From assembly GCA_945868745.1 (NCBI GenBank), contig CAMBMK010000001.1, positions 1-64,000 on the forward strand: a stretch of 64,000 nucleotides of DNA, in the 5' to 3' direction. Below the pieces are notes generated by a model that worked only from the letters and a program-made list of their open reading frames with translations, was not told the origin of the DNA and did no database searches. Shown piece after piece: positions 53,805 through 62,953 of this stretch (position 1 is its first letter; each line of letters opens with the position of its first letter). A program made the position numbers and the translations under genes. The stretch is from an uncultured Bacteroidales bacterium. Its GTDB lineage: Bacteria; Bacteroidota; Bacteroidia; Bacteroidales; UBA932.

Positions 53805-56204
53805 TCAATAGTTGTTGAGGCCTTTGATATCAACCTCTCCCCTGCGGCTCTGTCCCATAAGCCACTCGGAATAGAAGTCGGCCAGTTTCCAGAAGAAATA
53901 GTCGTCCATATCGCTGTAGGCGTGCCTCTGGCCAGGGAGAAGGACGAAATCGAACCTCTTGTTGGCCCTGATGAGGGCATCGATGACACGGATTGTGTTG
54001 GCAGGATGGACGTTGTCGTCGATGTCTCCGGTCACAAGCATAAGATGGCCCTTGAGATTGCGGACGAGCTCCTGGTTGGTGTGGATGCTGTAAATGAATG
54101 TGGTGTCACCCTCGACAACCTTCTCCTGGATGCCGTGGTGCTGTTCGCTCCACCAGCGGTTGTAGATGGTGTTGTCATGGTTGCCTGAGCAGGAGACAGC
54201 CACCTTGAAGAAGTCGGGATAGGTCAGGAGGGCTGCCGTGGACATGAATCCGCCGCCGCTGTGGCCGTGGATGCCCACCCTGTTGATATCCATATAGCTG
54301 TGGCGCTCGCAAAGCTGCTGGATTGCATATTTCTGGTCCTCGAGGCCATAGTCGCGGAGATTGCCGTAGCCGTAGTTGTGATACCATTTCGAGCGGTTCG
54401 GATGGCCTCCGCGGTTGCCGACGGTGACTACGATGAAACCTATCTGGGCAAGACGGTCGGTGCGGCAGAATCCCCTGCTCCAGGAGATGTTGACAGCCTC
54501 CACCTGAGGGCCCGGATATACATAGTCAGCTACAGGATAGACCTTTGTGCTGTCAAAGTCAAACGGCTTGTACATTGCGCCGTAGAGGTCGGTGACTCCG
54601 TCTGCGGCCTTGACCTTGAATCTCTCCGGGAACTTGTATCCGGCGGCGAAGAGAAGGCTGAAGTCGGCTTCCTCGAGGTCGAGGATCTTGCGGCCCTTCA
54701 CTGCATCGTAGAGGGCTACGGCAGGCTTGGCGTCAACCCTTGAATAGTTGGCCACGAACCAGCGGCCGTTGTCGTCAGACGAAGAGTGGACATCCATATC
54801 GTCCATATCCAGCTTGGTGATGGCGCCTCCGCCGAGGGACACCTTGTAGGTATGCATCTGGTAAGGATTCTCGCCCTTCTGGATGCCGCAGGCGCTGAAG
54901 AGCACATAGCCGGCAGCCTCATTGACGGAGATGACATCCTCCACATGGAATGCGCCTTCCGTGAGGTTGCGCACGAGGGTTCCGTCAGCATTGTAGAGAT
55001 AGAGGTTGGCCCAGCCGTTGCGCTCGGACCAGTGGATGAACTGCTTTCCGTTCTTTATGAAATATGGGTTGCGGTATTCCACGTAGGTGTTCATTTCCTC
55101 GTGCACTACCACTTTGAGCGAGTCGGCATTGACAGGGACATAGCAGAGATCGTATCTCTTGAGGTCGCGGCTGAGCCTGCCCACATAGAAGCCGTTCTCA
55201 TCGCCCATCCATTTGCTGCTCCAGAATTTGTTGTAGCTCTCCGGGATGGTGGTGCGTGCATTGTAGAGGAAGAGGTCCTGGTCCTTGTAGGCGGATGTCT
55301 TCACGATACGTGATGTGCCGTCTGCCACCGTGAATATATGGAGTTCACCCTTTGCACCGGGTTCGTTAGGCATCTGGTATTTGTAGGTCTCGAGCTCCGG
55401 ACGCGGAGACGAGAGGGAGTTGATCACCCAAAGCTCCTTGAGCGGGGAAAGGTCCCAGAGGAGGGTTGCGAAACGCTTCGAGTCCGGAGACCATACCAAT
55501 TCGGCAAAATGCCTTGCGGTGGAGTCCCTTTCAGTGTCGCCGGAATAGTTGTTGGCTCCCCAGGCCTTGTCGTAAGTCCCGTCAAATGTAAGCTGCCTTT
55601 CCACTATTGTGGAGTCCTTTTCGTCCTTGACCGCCTTGCGCAGCGAGGTCGAGTCCATCACGAAAAGGTTGTGGTTCTTGACATAGACACCCATCGTGCC
55701 GTCAGGGGAAACGCAGGCCCAGTCAGGATAGATCTTCTCTTCCTCCTTTTCCACGACGGTGAGCTTGCGCGAAGCGATGTCATAGGTGAAATGGAATGTG
55801 GAGTCGATGGATGTACGCACCTCGAAAGCGAAAGTATTGTCGTCCTTCAGACGGAGTCCGTCGATGCCGGGATGTTTGGCGTCAAACGGGTCTTTGGTGA
55901 TCTCTGTAATCTGCATCGCAAGCTTTTCGAGGTCGAAGACCGGCGTCTTTGTACCTGCGGCCGGATTGACGATATAGTAGGCAGTGCCTTCGGAGGTGCG
56001 CCAGCTGTACCAGAACCGGTCTCCGCTTCTGAACCAGTTTGGACGCACGGATGTGGAGAATACCATATTGCCGACCCTTTTCGAAGAGAACCTTTCCGCA
56101 AGGTCATAGTTCGGGGTGGTGACATGGTTTTCCTGTGCCTTTGCGGGCACAAGGGCGGCGATTGCAATCAATGCGGATGCCGCCTTCATAAGCAGATGTT
56201 TCAT
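53805..56204 (-). CDS. S9-family (dipeptidyl peptidase IV-like) exported peptidase
   Basis: 799 residues with signal peptide MKHLLMKAASALIAIAALVP and cleavage near AKAQ. The N-terminal two-thirds form a beta-propeller-type DPP IV domain (LVWSPDSKRFATLLWD, YVEYRNPYFIKNGKQFIHWSERNGW). The C-terminal alpha/beta hydrolase has the nucleophile Ser in GIHGHSGGGFMSTAALL, an Asp in VTGDIDDNVHPANT and the catalytic His in PGQRHAYSD. The ATG at 56204 was chosen because it begins the signal peptide; the longer in-frame start at 56267 adds an unrelated N terminus. Cleaves N-terminal dipeptides in the periplasm or at the surface, by family. Confidence 0.92.
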   Translation of the reverse strand: MKHLLMKAASALIAIAALVPAKAQENHVTTPNYDLAERFSSKRVGNMVFSTSVRPNWFRSGDRFWYSWRTSEGTAYYIVNPAAGTKTPVFDLEKLAMQITEITKDPFDAKHPGIDGLRLKDDNTFAFEVRTSIDSTFHFTYDIASRKLTVVEKEEEKIYPDWACVSPDGTMGVYVKNHNLFVMDSTSLRKAVKDEKDSTIVERQLTFDGTYDKAWGANNYSGDTERDSTARHFAELVWSPDSKRFATLLWDLSPLKELWVINSLSSPRPELETYKYQMPNEPGAKGELHIFTVADGTSRIVKTSAYKDQDLFLYNARTTIPESYNKFWSSKWMGDENGFYVGRLSRDLKRYDLCYVPVNADSLKVVVHEEMNTYVEYRNPYFIKNGKQFIHWSERNGWANLYLYNADGTLVRNLTEGAFHVEDVISVNEAAGYVLFSACGIQKGENPYQMHTYKVSLGGGAITKLDMDDMDVHSSSDDNGRWFVANYSRVDAKPAVALYDAVKGRKILDLEEADFSLLFAAGYKFPERFKVKAADGVTDLYGAMYKPFDFDSTKVYPVADYVYPGPQVEAVNISWSRGFCRTDRLAQIGFIVVTVGNRGGHPNRSKWYHNYGYGNLRDYGLEDQKYAIQQLCERHSYMDINRVGIHGHSGGGFMSTAALLTYPDFFKVAVSCSGNHDNTIYNRWWSEQHHGIQEKVVEGDTTFIYSIHTNQELVRNLKGHLMLVTGDIDDNVHPANTIRVIDALIRANKRFDFVLLPGQRHAYSDMDDYFFWKLADFYSEWLMGQSRRGEVDIKGLNNY

Positions 56205-56274
56205 ACTTTTGTATTGGTTGCTAGTTTGTTCCGTAAGTTGACAATTGAAGATTGTAAAGTAACGCAATTCTGTT

Positions 56275-56282
56275 TAATTTTG
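56275..56282 (+). promoter_or_regulatory. -7 element of the BadF-family gene
   Basis: TAATTTTG fits TAnnTTTG, 16 nt before the ATG at 56299. An ATTG lies 20 nt upstream. The leader would be about 10 nt. Confidence 0.55.
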
Positions 56283-56298
56283 CAAAAATAACAACAAA

Positions 56299-57141
56299 AT
56301 GATACTGATTGCCGACAGCGGGGCGACCAAGACTTCGTGGGCCGCCATATGCGGAGATGATGTCCTGAGATTCTCCGGAGAAGGGTGCAACCCCAATTTT
56401 ACGGATGCCGGGGAGATGGTCCGCAGCATCGGAGGGAGCATCCCGGAAAAGGTGCGCCGGGAAGAGGTCTCCGAGATACATTTCTACTGCGCCGGCATCG
56501 GCAAAGGCAACTCCGGAGCAGTCACCGGGGCCCTGGGCAAAGTGTTTCCCGCCGCCTCGATATGGTGCGGAAGCGACCTTCTCGGCGCTGCAAGGGCACT
56601 GCTCGGACACAATGCCGGCTTTGCGGCAATCCTCGGGACAGGGGCCAATACCTGCATCTACGACGGGACCGGCATCTCGCAGCACGTCGATTGCATGGGC
56701 TTCATCCTCGGCGATGAGGGCAGCGGGGCATATATCGGCAAACGTCTGATCTGCGACTATCTGCGCGGGAATATGCCTGAAAATGTGAGGATTGCGGCCG
56801 GGAAAGCCATCGGCCTTGACAGAGACGGCATCATAGAGAGGATCTACCGCCTGCCCCACCCCAACAGGTTCTGCGCGTCGCTTTGCAGGTTTGTCGGAGA
56901 GAACATCGGGGGCGACCCGTACTTCAGCAACCTGGTGAAGGATTCGTTCAGGGCTTTTTTCAACGGCATGGTCTGCCGATACGGGGGCTGGCGCTCCATG
57001 GAGCTCAACTGTACCGGCTCCGTTGCCTATGTATTCCGCGGGCAGCTTGCAGCCGTGGCAGGAGAATTCGGCATGAAAACCGGGATAATTGAAAAGGAAC
57101 CGCTGGACGGGCTGATAAGCTACCATAGGACAACAAAATAA
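56299..57141 (+). CDS. BadF/BadG/BcrA/BcrD-type ATPase, N-acetylglucosamine kinase-like
   Basis: 280 residues of the ASKHA (actin-like/hexokinase) fold. Phosphate-1 motif LIADSGATKTSW at the N terminus, AILGTGANTCIYDG (phosphate-2/adenosine region) and GFILGDEGSGAYIGKRLI. The GDEGSGA motif and short size match the BcrAD/BadFG ATPase family, whose bacterial members include GlcNAc kinases. The substrate is inferred: amino-sugar phosphorylation would fit nagB elsewhere in the window, but it is not linked to it. The lpxK start is 21 nt beyond its stop. Confidence 0.8.
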   Translation: MILIADSGATKTSWAAICGDDVLRFSGEGCNPNFTDAGEMVRSIGGSIPEKVRREEVSEIHFYCAGIGKGNSGAVTGALGKVFPAASIWCGSDLLGAARALLGHNAGFAAILGTGANTCIYDGTGISQHVDCMGFILGDEGSGAYIGKRLICDYLRGNMPENVRIAAGKAIGLDRDGIIERIYRLPHPNRFCASLCRFVGENIGGDPYFSNLVKDSFRAFFNGMVCRYGGWRSMELNCTGSVAYVFRGQLAAVAGEFGMKTGIIEKEPLDGLISYHRTTK

Positions 57142-57148
57142 TTATTGC

Positions 57149-57156
57149 TATCTTTG
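57149..57156 (+). promoter_or_regulatory. -7-like element at the lpxK start
   Basis: TATCTTTG fits TAnnTTTG but lies only 6 nt before the lpxK ATG, so a transcript from it would be almost leaderless. The -33 region has no match. It may be incidental. Confidence 0.3.
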
Positions 57157-57162
57157 CCGGAT

Positions 57163-58332
57163 ATGCTGGACAAATACCTCCTCGCTCCATATTGGCTCAC
57201 GCTCAAGGCAAGACATGCTCTCTACGACAAGGGCGTGTGGAAGAGCAGTTCCGCCGAGGTCCCTACCATCTGTATCGGCAACATCACGGCCGGAGGCACA
57301 GGAAAGACTCCCCATACTGAGATGATTCTCAATACTTTGAGTGAGCTTCCGGAATGGAGGGAAAAGAATGTGGCCGTCCTTTCGAGGGGTCACAAGCGCA
57401 AGAGCGGAGGCTTCCAGCAGGTCAGCATTGACGGAAGCGCGTCCTTCTACGGGGACGAGCCGCTGCAGATAAAGAAGAATTTTCCGCAGGTGACGGTTGC
57501 CGTGGACCGCAACAGGATCGAGGGATGCACTTTCCTCTGCCATCCGGAGCTTCTGGCAACTGACAGAAAAGCCCGCAAATGCGCCAACAAGACCCTCCCC
57601 CCTGCAGACCTCATAGTCCTCGACGACGCCTTCCAGCACAGGGCCCTCAATGCCTTCATGAACATCATCCTCGTGGACTGGAACCGTCCGGTCAGCAAGG
57701 ATATGCTCCTCCCGCTGGGACGCCTGCGCGACCTTCCCGAAAGGATTGAAAAAGCCGACATCATCATTGCGACAAAATGCCCGGCATACCTTGAGAACTG
57801 GGAGAAGACATCGTGGCTCAACGGCATGGGCATAAGCGGCTGGGACCCTCAGACCTGCGAGGGACATTTCAGCAGCGGCAGGAAAGTCAAGGTGTTCTTT
57901 TCATACATCCACTACTGCGACCTGAAGCCTGTGTTCAGGGAAGAGGGAGACCCGCGCTACATCTATTCCAAGAAAATGGTCCTGTTCTCCGGCATTGCAA
58001 AGGACACTCCGCTGCGCCGGTTCCTCAGCGACAAGTATCAGATTGTGAGGAGGTTCAGGTTCTCCGACCACCACAAATACAACAGATTCGACATAGCCCA
58101 CATTCTGGCGGCATCCACCCTGAACCCCACCGCAGTGGTTGCCACGACCGAAAAGGACTGCCAGAGATTGCTGGACTGCAAAAAAATACCCGGACAGCTC
58201 AAGGAGAGACTGTTCCAGGTACCTATAAAAGTCGCCTTCCTCAGCGAGGAGGAAGAGGCTGTTTTCAGAGCTTCGCTTTCTGGGAAGCTTCAAGAATTTC
58301 ATTCTGGGCCTGAACCGACACCTCGTGGATAG
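57163..58332 (+). CDS. lpxK: Tetraacyldisaccharide 4'-kinase
   Basis: Phosphorylates the lipid A disaccharide at the inner membrane (sixth step of lipid A synthesis). 389 residues: N-terminal membrane-associated segment, Walker A GNITAGGTGKTPHTEMI (about 45-61), VLSRGHKRKSGG, YGDEPLQIKKNFP, and the Walker B-type VLDDAFQHRALNAFMNIILVDWNRP. A second half has VLFSGIAKDTPLRRFL and FSDHHKYNRFDI. The ATG at 57163 is preferred to an in-frame TTG at 57145. The last 68 nt overlap the convergent aroG/CM gene. Confidence 0.93.
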   Translation: MLDKYLLAPYWLTLKARHALYDKGVWKSSSAEVPTICIGNITAGGTGKTPHTEMILNTLSELPEWREKNVAVLSRGHKRKSGGFQQVSIDGSASFYGDEPLQIKKNFPQVTVAVDRNRIEGCTFLCHPELLATDRKARKCANKTLPPADLIVLDDAFQHRALNAFMNIILVDWNRPVSKDMLLPLGRLRDLPERIEKADIIIATKCPAYLENWEKTSWLNGMGISGWDPQTCEGHFSSGRKVKVFFSYIHYCDLKPVFREEGDPRYIYSKKMVLFSGIAKDTPLRRFLSDKYQIVRRFRFSDHHKYNRFDIAHILAASTLNPTAVVATTEKDCQRLLDCKKIPGQLKERLFQVPIKVAFLSEEEEAVFRASLSGKLQEFHSGPEPTPRG

Positions 58333-59368
58333 CGTTGAACACCGCCTTCACGAAATCCTCGGCCAGTCCGTACTTCCTGCCGTTTTTCACCATCCCGTCG
58401 AGAACCTCATCCCAGCGCGCAGTCTGGAGAATGGCGATATTGTGGTCCCTCTTGTATTCACCGATCTTGCGGCTGATGTTCATACGCGACTGGAGGATAT
58501 AGAGAAGGTTGTCGTCAATGACGTCGATCTGGGCACGGAGATGGTCGATTCCCTCTTTGTACTCGAGGCTGTCGGAATCGGTTTCCCTTACCACAATCCT
58601 TGAGAGGAGGTCCTTGATTTCAGCCGGGGTGAGCTGCTGCTTCGAGTCGCTCAGCGCACACGAAGGGTTGCAGTGTGACTCGACCATAAGTCCGTCAAGG
58701 CCAAGGTCGAGAGCCCTCTGCGAAAGCTCGAGGACATAGTCACGCGAACCGCCCATATGGCTCGGGTCAGCAAAGAATGGAATCTCCGGAAAACGGGTCC
58801 TGAGCTCGATTGCAATCTTCCAGCCCGGATCGTTGCGGTAGATGATCTTCTGCGAGGAGGAGAATCCGCGGTGGATGACACCGAGCTTTTTGATGCCGGC
58901 GCGGTTGAGGCGCTCCAGGGCACCTATCCACAGGTCGAGGTCCGGATTGACCGGATTCTTGACGAGCACAGGGATGTCGGTATCCTTGAGTGCATCGGCA
59001 ATCTCCTGCACGAGGAAAGGATTGGCAGTGGTGCGGGCACCGAGCCATACCATATCCACGCCGTATTTGAGACATTCAAAGACATGCCTCTCGCTTGCCA
59101 CCTCGGTGGCAACCTTCATTCCGGTCTCCTTCTTTACCCGCTGAAGCCATTTCAGGCCCGGGACACCTATGCCTTCAAAGCATCCGGGATGGGTGCGGGG
59201 CTTCCATATGCCTGCACGGAACACATTGATTCCGAGCTCCCTGAGACCCTTGGCCGTTTCCAATACCTGCTCCTCGGTCTCTGCGCTGCATGGCCCTGCA
59301 ATTACCATCGGACGAGGTAATGTGAAGAATCCCCACTCCGATACCGGGGTACATTCCAGATTTGCCAT
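58265..59368 (-). CDS. Bifunctional DAHP synthase / chorismate mutase
   Basis: 367 residues. The N-terminal type I-beta DAHP synthase (about 1-255) has MVIAGPCSAETEEQVLETA, FRAGIWKPRTHPGCFEG, GARTTANPFLVQEIA and VKNPVNPDLDLWIGALERL, with FADPSHMGG. The C-terminal AroQ-type chorismate mutase (about 275-367) has LRAQIDVIDDNLLYILQSRMNISRKIGEYK. Fusion lets prephenate or chorismate pools regulate DAHP synthase. It starts 2 nt from tyrA and is the last gene of the Phe/Tyr operon. The 3' end overlaps lpxK convergently by 68 nt. Confidence 0.95.
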   Translation of the reverse strand: MANLECTPVSEWGFFTLPRPMVIAGPCSAETEEQVLETAKGLRELGINVFRAGIWKPRTHPGCFEGIGVPGLKWLQRVKKETGMKVATEVASERHVFECLKYGVDMVWLGARTTANPFLVQEIADALKDTDIPVLVKNPVNPDLDLWIGALERLNRAGIKKLGVIHRGFSSSQKIIYRNDPGWKIAIELRTRFPEIPFFADPSHMGGSRDYVLELSQRALDLGLDGLMVESHCNPSCALSDSKQQLTPAEIKDLLSRIVVRETDSDSLEYKEGIDHLRAQIDVIDDNLLYILQSRMNISRKIGEYKRDHNIAILQTARWDEVLDGMVKNGRKYGLAEDFVKAVFNAIHEVSVQAQNEILEASQKAKL

Positions 59369-59370
59369 AA

Positions 59371-60225
59371 TTATCTGATGATTTTCTTGATTTTGTTTGC
59401 CTGTTCTATCAATTCCCTTGTACGGTCCGAATCATAGTCCTCGATTGCCTGGCGGAACTCCCCGATTTTTTCGATATAGGTGTCAAGCACCTTGAGCACA
59501 TTGTCACGGTTCTGCGAAAAAATCGGCACCCACATATCGGCATTGCTCTTGGCAAGCCTCACGGTCGATGAAAAACCTCCGGAGGCAAGGTCGAAGATAT
59601 GCTTTTCGTCCTTCTCCTTGTCAAGCACCGTCAGCGCGAGGGCGAACGAGGTGATGTGGGAGATATGGGACACATATGCAGTGTGGACATCGTGGCTCTC
59701 CGCATTCATATAGGTCGGGCGCATGTTGAGGGCGTCATAAAGCTTCTCAATCCCCGCCAGCGCGGCCCTGTCGCTCTCCTCGGAGTCGGCAAAGATGCAC
59801 GCCCTCCCGTCGAAAAGGTTGGGGACAGCCGCCCACGGACCGGAGTATTCGGTTCCGGCCATAGGATGGGTGGCCACATACCTTTTCCTCATAGGATGGT
59901 AACGCACGCTGCGCACAATGCTGGCCTTGGTGGAGCAGGTGTCGATGACGGTCTTGTCCGTCCAGCCGTTGTCCCTGAACATGTCCAGGACGCTCTGGAG
60001 CATCCCTACGGCCGCACCGACAGGTATCGCGATCACGATTATGTCGCTCCTGCGCACACAGTCTTCAATGGTGACTACTTCGTCCACCAGCCCGATTTTT
60101 TCGGCCGCAGCGGCATTGACCGGCTCAGACTCCACTCCGAGGACAGTCTGTGCAAAGCCACGCCTTTTGAGGTCTATGGCCATGGATCCTCCGATGAGGC
60201 CGAGTCCTATGATTCCGACAATCAT
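59371..60225 (-). CDS. tyrA: Prephenate dehydrogenase
   Basis: NAD(P)-dependent oxidative decarboxylase giving 4-hydroxyphenylpyruvate for tyrosine. The 284-residue protein has the Rossmann motif VGIIGLGLIGGSMAIDLKRRG, DTCSTKASIVRSVRYH, the catalytic His in YVATHPMAGTEYSGPWAA, and AESHDVHTAYVSHISHITSFAL. There is no fused chorismate mutase or ACT domain; the mutase is on the neighbouring aroG fusion. Spacing to both neighbours is 2-3 nt. Confidence 0.95.
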   Translation of the reverse strand: MIVGIIGLGLIGGSMAIDLKRRGFAQTVLGVESEPVNAAAAEKIGLVDEVVTIEDCVRRSDIIVIAIPVGAAVGMLQSVLDMFRDNGWTDKTVIDTCSTKASIVRSVRYHPMRKRYVATHPMAGTEYSGPWAAVPNLFDGRACIFADSEESDRAALAGIEKLYDALNMRPTYMNAESHDVHTAYVSHISHITSFALALTVLDKEKDEKHIFDLASGGFSSTVRLAKSNADMWVPIFSQNRDNVLKVLDTYIEKIGEFRQAIEDYDSDRTRELIEQANKIKKIIR

Positions 60226-60228
60226 TTA

Positions 60229-61437
60229 CTAAAGCAGATTCTTTATCTTGGCGGCTGCCTTTTCAAGGACTTCAGCCTTTGCGCACAGGGAGGCGCGGAT
60301 ATAGTTCTCTCCGTTGTGTCCGAAGATGAATCCCGGGGTGATGAACACGCCGGCATCATAGAGGAAACGGTTGGAGAGGCGTTCTCCGAGTGTCTTGTCT
60401 TCGTCACGGCCGGCAACGAGGAACCTGTTGTCAGGCTTCACCCTGCCCCATACGAACAGGCCGGCGGAATCGTGGTTGCACTCCGCACCGATGAGCTCCA
60501 TAAGGTTGCAGGCGGCCTCGCGGCGGCGGCGGTATTCGGCATTGAGCTGCTCAAACCATTCAGGACCCTGCTCGAGGGCTGCAATGGCGGCAATCTGCAC
60601 AGGCTTGAAGGTACCGGAGTCCATCTGGCTCTTGACCTTGAGGATTTCCGTGATGTAGTCGGCAGCACCCGCAACGAGTCCCACACGCCATCCGGACATA
60701 TTGTGGGCCTTGCTCAGCGAGTTCATCTCTACCACGCACTCCTTTGCTCCCTCTGCGGCAAGCATTGAAAGAGGCTGGTCGTTGAGAATGAAGCTGTAAG
60801 GGTTGTCATTGACAAGGAGGATGTTGTGCCTGAGGGCGAAATCCACGAGCCTCTGGTAGAGCTCAGGGGTTGCCTTTGCCCCGGTAGGCATTCCCGGATA
60901 GTTGGTCCACATCATCTTGACGCCGGTGAGGTCCATCTTTTCGAGGGCGTCGATGTCCGGCCACCAGTTGTTCTCCGGAAGGAGGTCGTATTTGATGACG
61001 TCGGCTCCGACGATTTCTGCGGCGGAGGTGTAGGTAGGATAGCTCGGGTCCGGGATGAGCACCTTGTCGCCTTCATTGATGAAGGTGAGGAAGATGATGA
61101 GGATACCCTCCTTCGAGCCCATGAGCGGCTGGATTTCGGTCACCGGGTCGAGGGTAACCCCATAGTAGCGCTTGTACCACGCTGCAAATGCTTCCTTGAG
61201 AGCCGGAAGACCGCTGTAGCTCTGATACTTGTGGCTGTCCGGAAGCTCGGCAGACTGCTGGAGTGCCTTGATTGCGGCTGCCGGCGGCATGCCGTCCGGG
61301 GCGCCGATTCCGAGATTGATGATTGGGTCGAGGCCTTTCTGTGCCCTTTCCGCATTGAGTTTTGCCATCTCCCTGTTCTTGATGGAGAAGAAATACTCGC
61401 GGACAGATTCTGTCCTGTGTGCTGGTCTGATTATCAT
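60229..61437 (-). CDS. Aminotransferase class I/II of the Phe/Tyr operon
   Basis: 402-residue PLP fold type I transaminase. INLGIGAPDGMPP near the N terminus, SYSGLPALKEAFAAWY, DPSYPTYTSAAEIVGA, WTNYPGMPTGAKAT, and the PLP lysine in SLSKAHNMSGWRVGLVAG. Placed between pheA and tyrA, it most likely transaminates phenylpyruvate and 4-hydroxyphenylpyruvate or prephenate. By sequence it also resembles aspartate/LL-diaminopimelate aminotransferases, so the substrate is inferred from context. Its start overlaps the pheA stop by 4 nt. Confidence 0.88.
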   Translation of the reverse strand: MIIRPAHRTESVREYFFSIKNREMAKLNAERAQKGLDPIINLGIGAPDGMPPAAAIKALQQSAELPDSHKYQSYSGLPALKEAFAAWYKRYYGVTLDPVTEIQPLMGSKEGILIIFLTFINEGDKVLIPDPSYPTYTSAAEIVGADVIKYDLLPENNWWPDIDALEKMDLTGVKMMWTNYPGMPTGAKATPELYQRLVDFALRHNILLVNDNPYSFILNDQPLSMLAAEGAKECVVEMNSLSKAHNMSGWRVGLVAGAADYITEILKVKSQMDSGTFKPVQIAAIAALEQGPEWFEQLNAEYRRRREAACNLMELIGAECNHDSAGLFVWGRVKPDNRFLVAGRDEDKTLGERLSNRFLYDAGVFITPGFIFGHNGENYIRASLCAKAEVLEKAAAKIKNLL

Positions 61438-62270
61438 AATGCTGAAATATATTCTCCTAATATCCTCAAATCGTCTATGAGAGGCCTGACTGCCGAAAGG
61501 GCCTGGTTGTACCTTTCATAGCTTTCGAACTTAATGTCTATATAAAAAAAGTACTGCCATTTCCTGCCCGGAATCGGGAGCGACTGGATCCTGGTGAGAT
61601 TCATGTCGTAGAAAGACAGGATGGTAAGGATGTGTGCAAGGGAACCCGGCTTGTGCGGAAGGGTGAAGCAGAGCGAGGCCTTGTCGATTGCGGCCTTGTC
61701 CGGATTGATGCTGTCGTCGAGGATGAGGAACCTCGTGAAGTTGGTCTTGAAGGTCTCGATCTCGGGACGGAGGATTTCAAGCCCGAACCGCTGGGCCGCC
61801 ACGGCGGATGCCACGGCACCGACTCCCATTACGCCATCCTTGGCTATGTCGGCTGCACTTTTTGCAGTGTCCTCGCTCTCAATCAGATGGATCCACGGGC
61901 ATTCCCTTTCGAAGAATTCTCGTGTCTGGTTGATGGCCATATAGTGGGTCCTGACCTCTTTGATGTCATTGACGGTCTGCCCCGGCATTGCCATAAGGTT
62001 CTGGTGGATATGGAGATAGACCTCTCCCTTGATTTTCCTCGGGTACTTTCGGAGAAGCTCGAAATTGGGGATGAGTCCTCCGGAAGTGGTGTTTTCGATT
62101 GCCATCACGGCAGCATCTGCGCGACCGTCGTCAAGGGCCTTGAAAAGCCCGTCGAACGTCGCACATTCAACTGTTTCCAGGGTTTCCTCTCCGGCTTCAC
62201 TGTAAAAACGCCTCGCGGCCTCTTCGTGGAAGCATCCGGAAAAGCCCTGGATTGCTACTCTTTTTGTCAT
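61434..62270 (-). CDS. pheA: Prephenate dehydratase
   Basis: Converts prephenate to phenylpyruvate. Of 278 residues, the N-terminal PDT domain has VAIQGFSGCFHEEAARRF, AVMAIENTTSGGLIPNFELL and the TRF-type substrate motif in NFTRFLIL. The C-terminal ACT domain (about 190-278) contains LPHKPGSLAHILTILSFYDMNLTRIQSLPIPGRKWQY, including the Phe-sensing ESRP-like position (IQSLPIPG). There is no fused chorismate mutase. First gene of the Phe/Tyr operon; two hairpins precede it (62289-62354). Confidence 0.95.
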   Translation of the reverse strand: MTKRVAIQGFSGCFHEEAARRFYSEAGEETLETVECATFDGLFKALDDGRADAAVMAIENTTSGGLIPNFELLRKYPRKIKGEVYLHIHQNLMAMPGQTVNDIKEVRTHYMAINQTREFFERECPWIHLIESEDTAKSAADIAKDGVMGVGAVASAVAAQRFGLEILRPEIETFKTNFTRFLILDDSINPDKAAIDKASLCFTLPHKPGSLAHILTILSFYDMNLTRIQSLPIPGRKWQYFFYIDIKFESYERYNQALSAVRPLIDDLRILGEYISAL

Positions 62271-62288
62271 TGTGTCCGTTTTATATAC

Positions 62289-62354
62289 GGGGTGCCGGCA
62301 TATTGCACTGGCACCCCCTGTTTTCCATTATCCCGCAGCCATGCAGCCGCAGGA
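62289..62354 (-). other. Two hairpins between frr and pheA
   Basis: On the minus strand an 8-bp stem with two G-U pairs (CCTGCGGC with GGCTGCGGG, near 62354-62333) is followed by an 8-bp perfect stem GGGGTGCC/GGCACCCC (about 62326-62297). No T-tract follows the second stem on the minus strand. They may be the frr terminator, an RNA switch for pheA, or both. No Phe-rich leader peptide is visible. Confidence 0.4.
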
Positions 62355-62362
62355 AATGCGCT

Positions 62363-62932
62363 TTAGACCGTAAGGATGTCCTTTTCCTTTGCGGCTATCA
62401 CGTTGTCAATGTTCTTGACGTGCTTGTCGGTAAGCTTCTGGACTTCCTCCTCGCCCTCTTTCTGGGCATCCTCGGTGAGTCCGTCGCTCTTCTGGGCCTT
62501 CTTGAGCTGGTCAACGGCATCGCGGCGTGCATTGCGCACAACCACCTTTGCATTCTCGCCGGCAGCCTTGGCCTTCTTGATGAGCTCCTTGCGCCTTTCC
62601 TCGGTGAGGGCAGGCACGACGCAGCGGATAGATTCGCCGTTGTTGGACGGGGTGAGGCCGATGTTGGCATCCATGATCGCCTTCTCTATCTTTGCAATCA
62701 TGCTCTTCTCCCAAGGCTGGATGAGAAGGGTCTTTGCGTCAGGCGCCGTAACGGAAGCGACCTGGGGAACTGGGGTCGGGGTTCCATAATAATCCACCAC
62801 TACATTGTTGAATACGGAAGGGTTGGCCTTGCCGACACGGTAGGTTTTGAGATCTTCCTCAAGGAACGCTACTGCATCCTTCATCCTGGAGTCAGCCGCA
62901 TTCACGATGTTTTTTGCGTTCTCGGGTAACAT
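62363..62932 (-). CDS. frr: Ribosome recycling factor
   Basis: 189-residue factor that, with EF-G, splits post-termination ribosomes. The conserved three-helix bundle and beta domain are recognisable: YRVGKANPSVFNNVVVDYYGTPTPVPQVASV, DAKTLLIQPWEKS, ANIGLTPSNNGESIRCVVPALTEERRKEL. The family often reads GTP(A/S)P rather than TGAHAS in this beta region; the length is normal. Lies 21 nt after pyrH and is probably cotranscribed. Confidence 0.97.
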   Translation of the reverse strand: MLPENAKNIVNAADSRMKDAVAFLEEDLKTYRVGKANPSVFNNVVVDYYGTPTPVPQVASVTAPDAKTLLIQPWEKSMIAKIEKAIMDANIGLTPSNNGESIRCVVPALTEERRKELIKKAKAAGENAKVVVRNARRDAVDQLKKAQKSDGLTEDAQKEGEEEVQKLTDKHVKNIDNVIAAKEKDILTV

Positions 62933-62953
62933 TGCGTTGATTGGTTGTGTTAT

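Noticed and set aside
59599-60768. 389-codon plus-strand ORF opposite tyrA and the aminotransferase
   Set aside because: Antisense to two enzymes with diagnostic motifs and with no promoter or start context.
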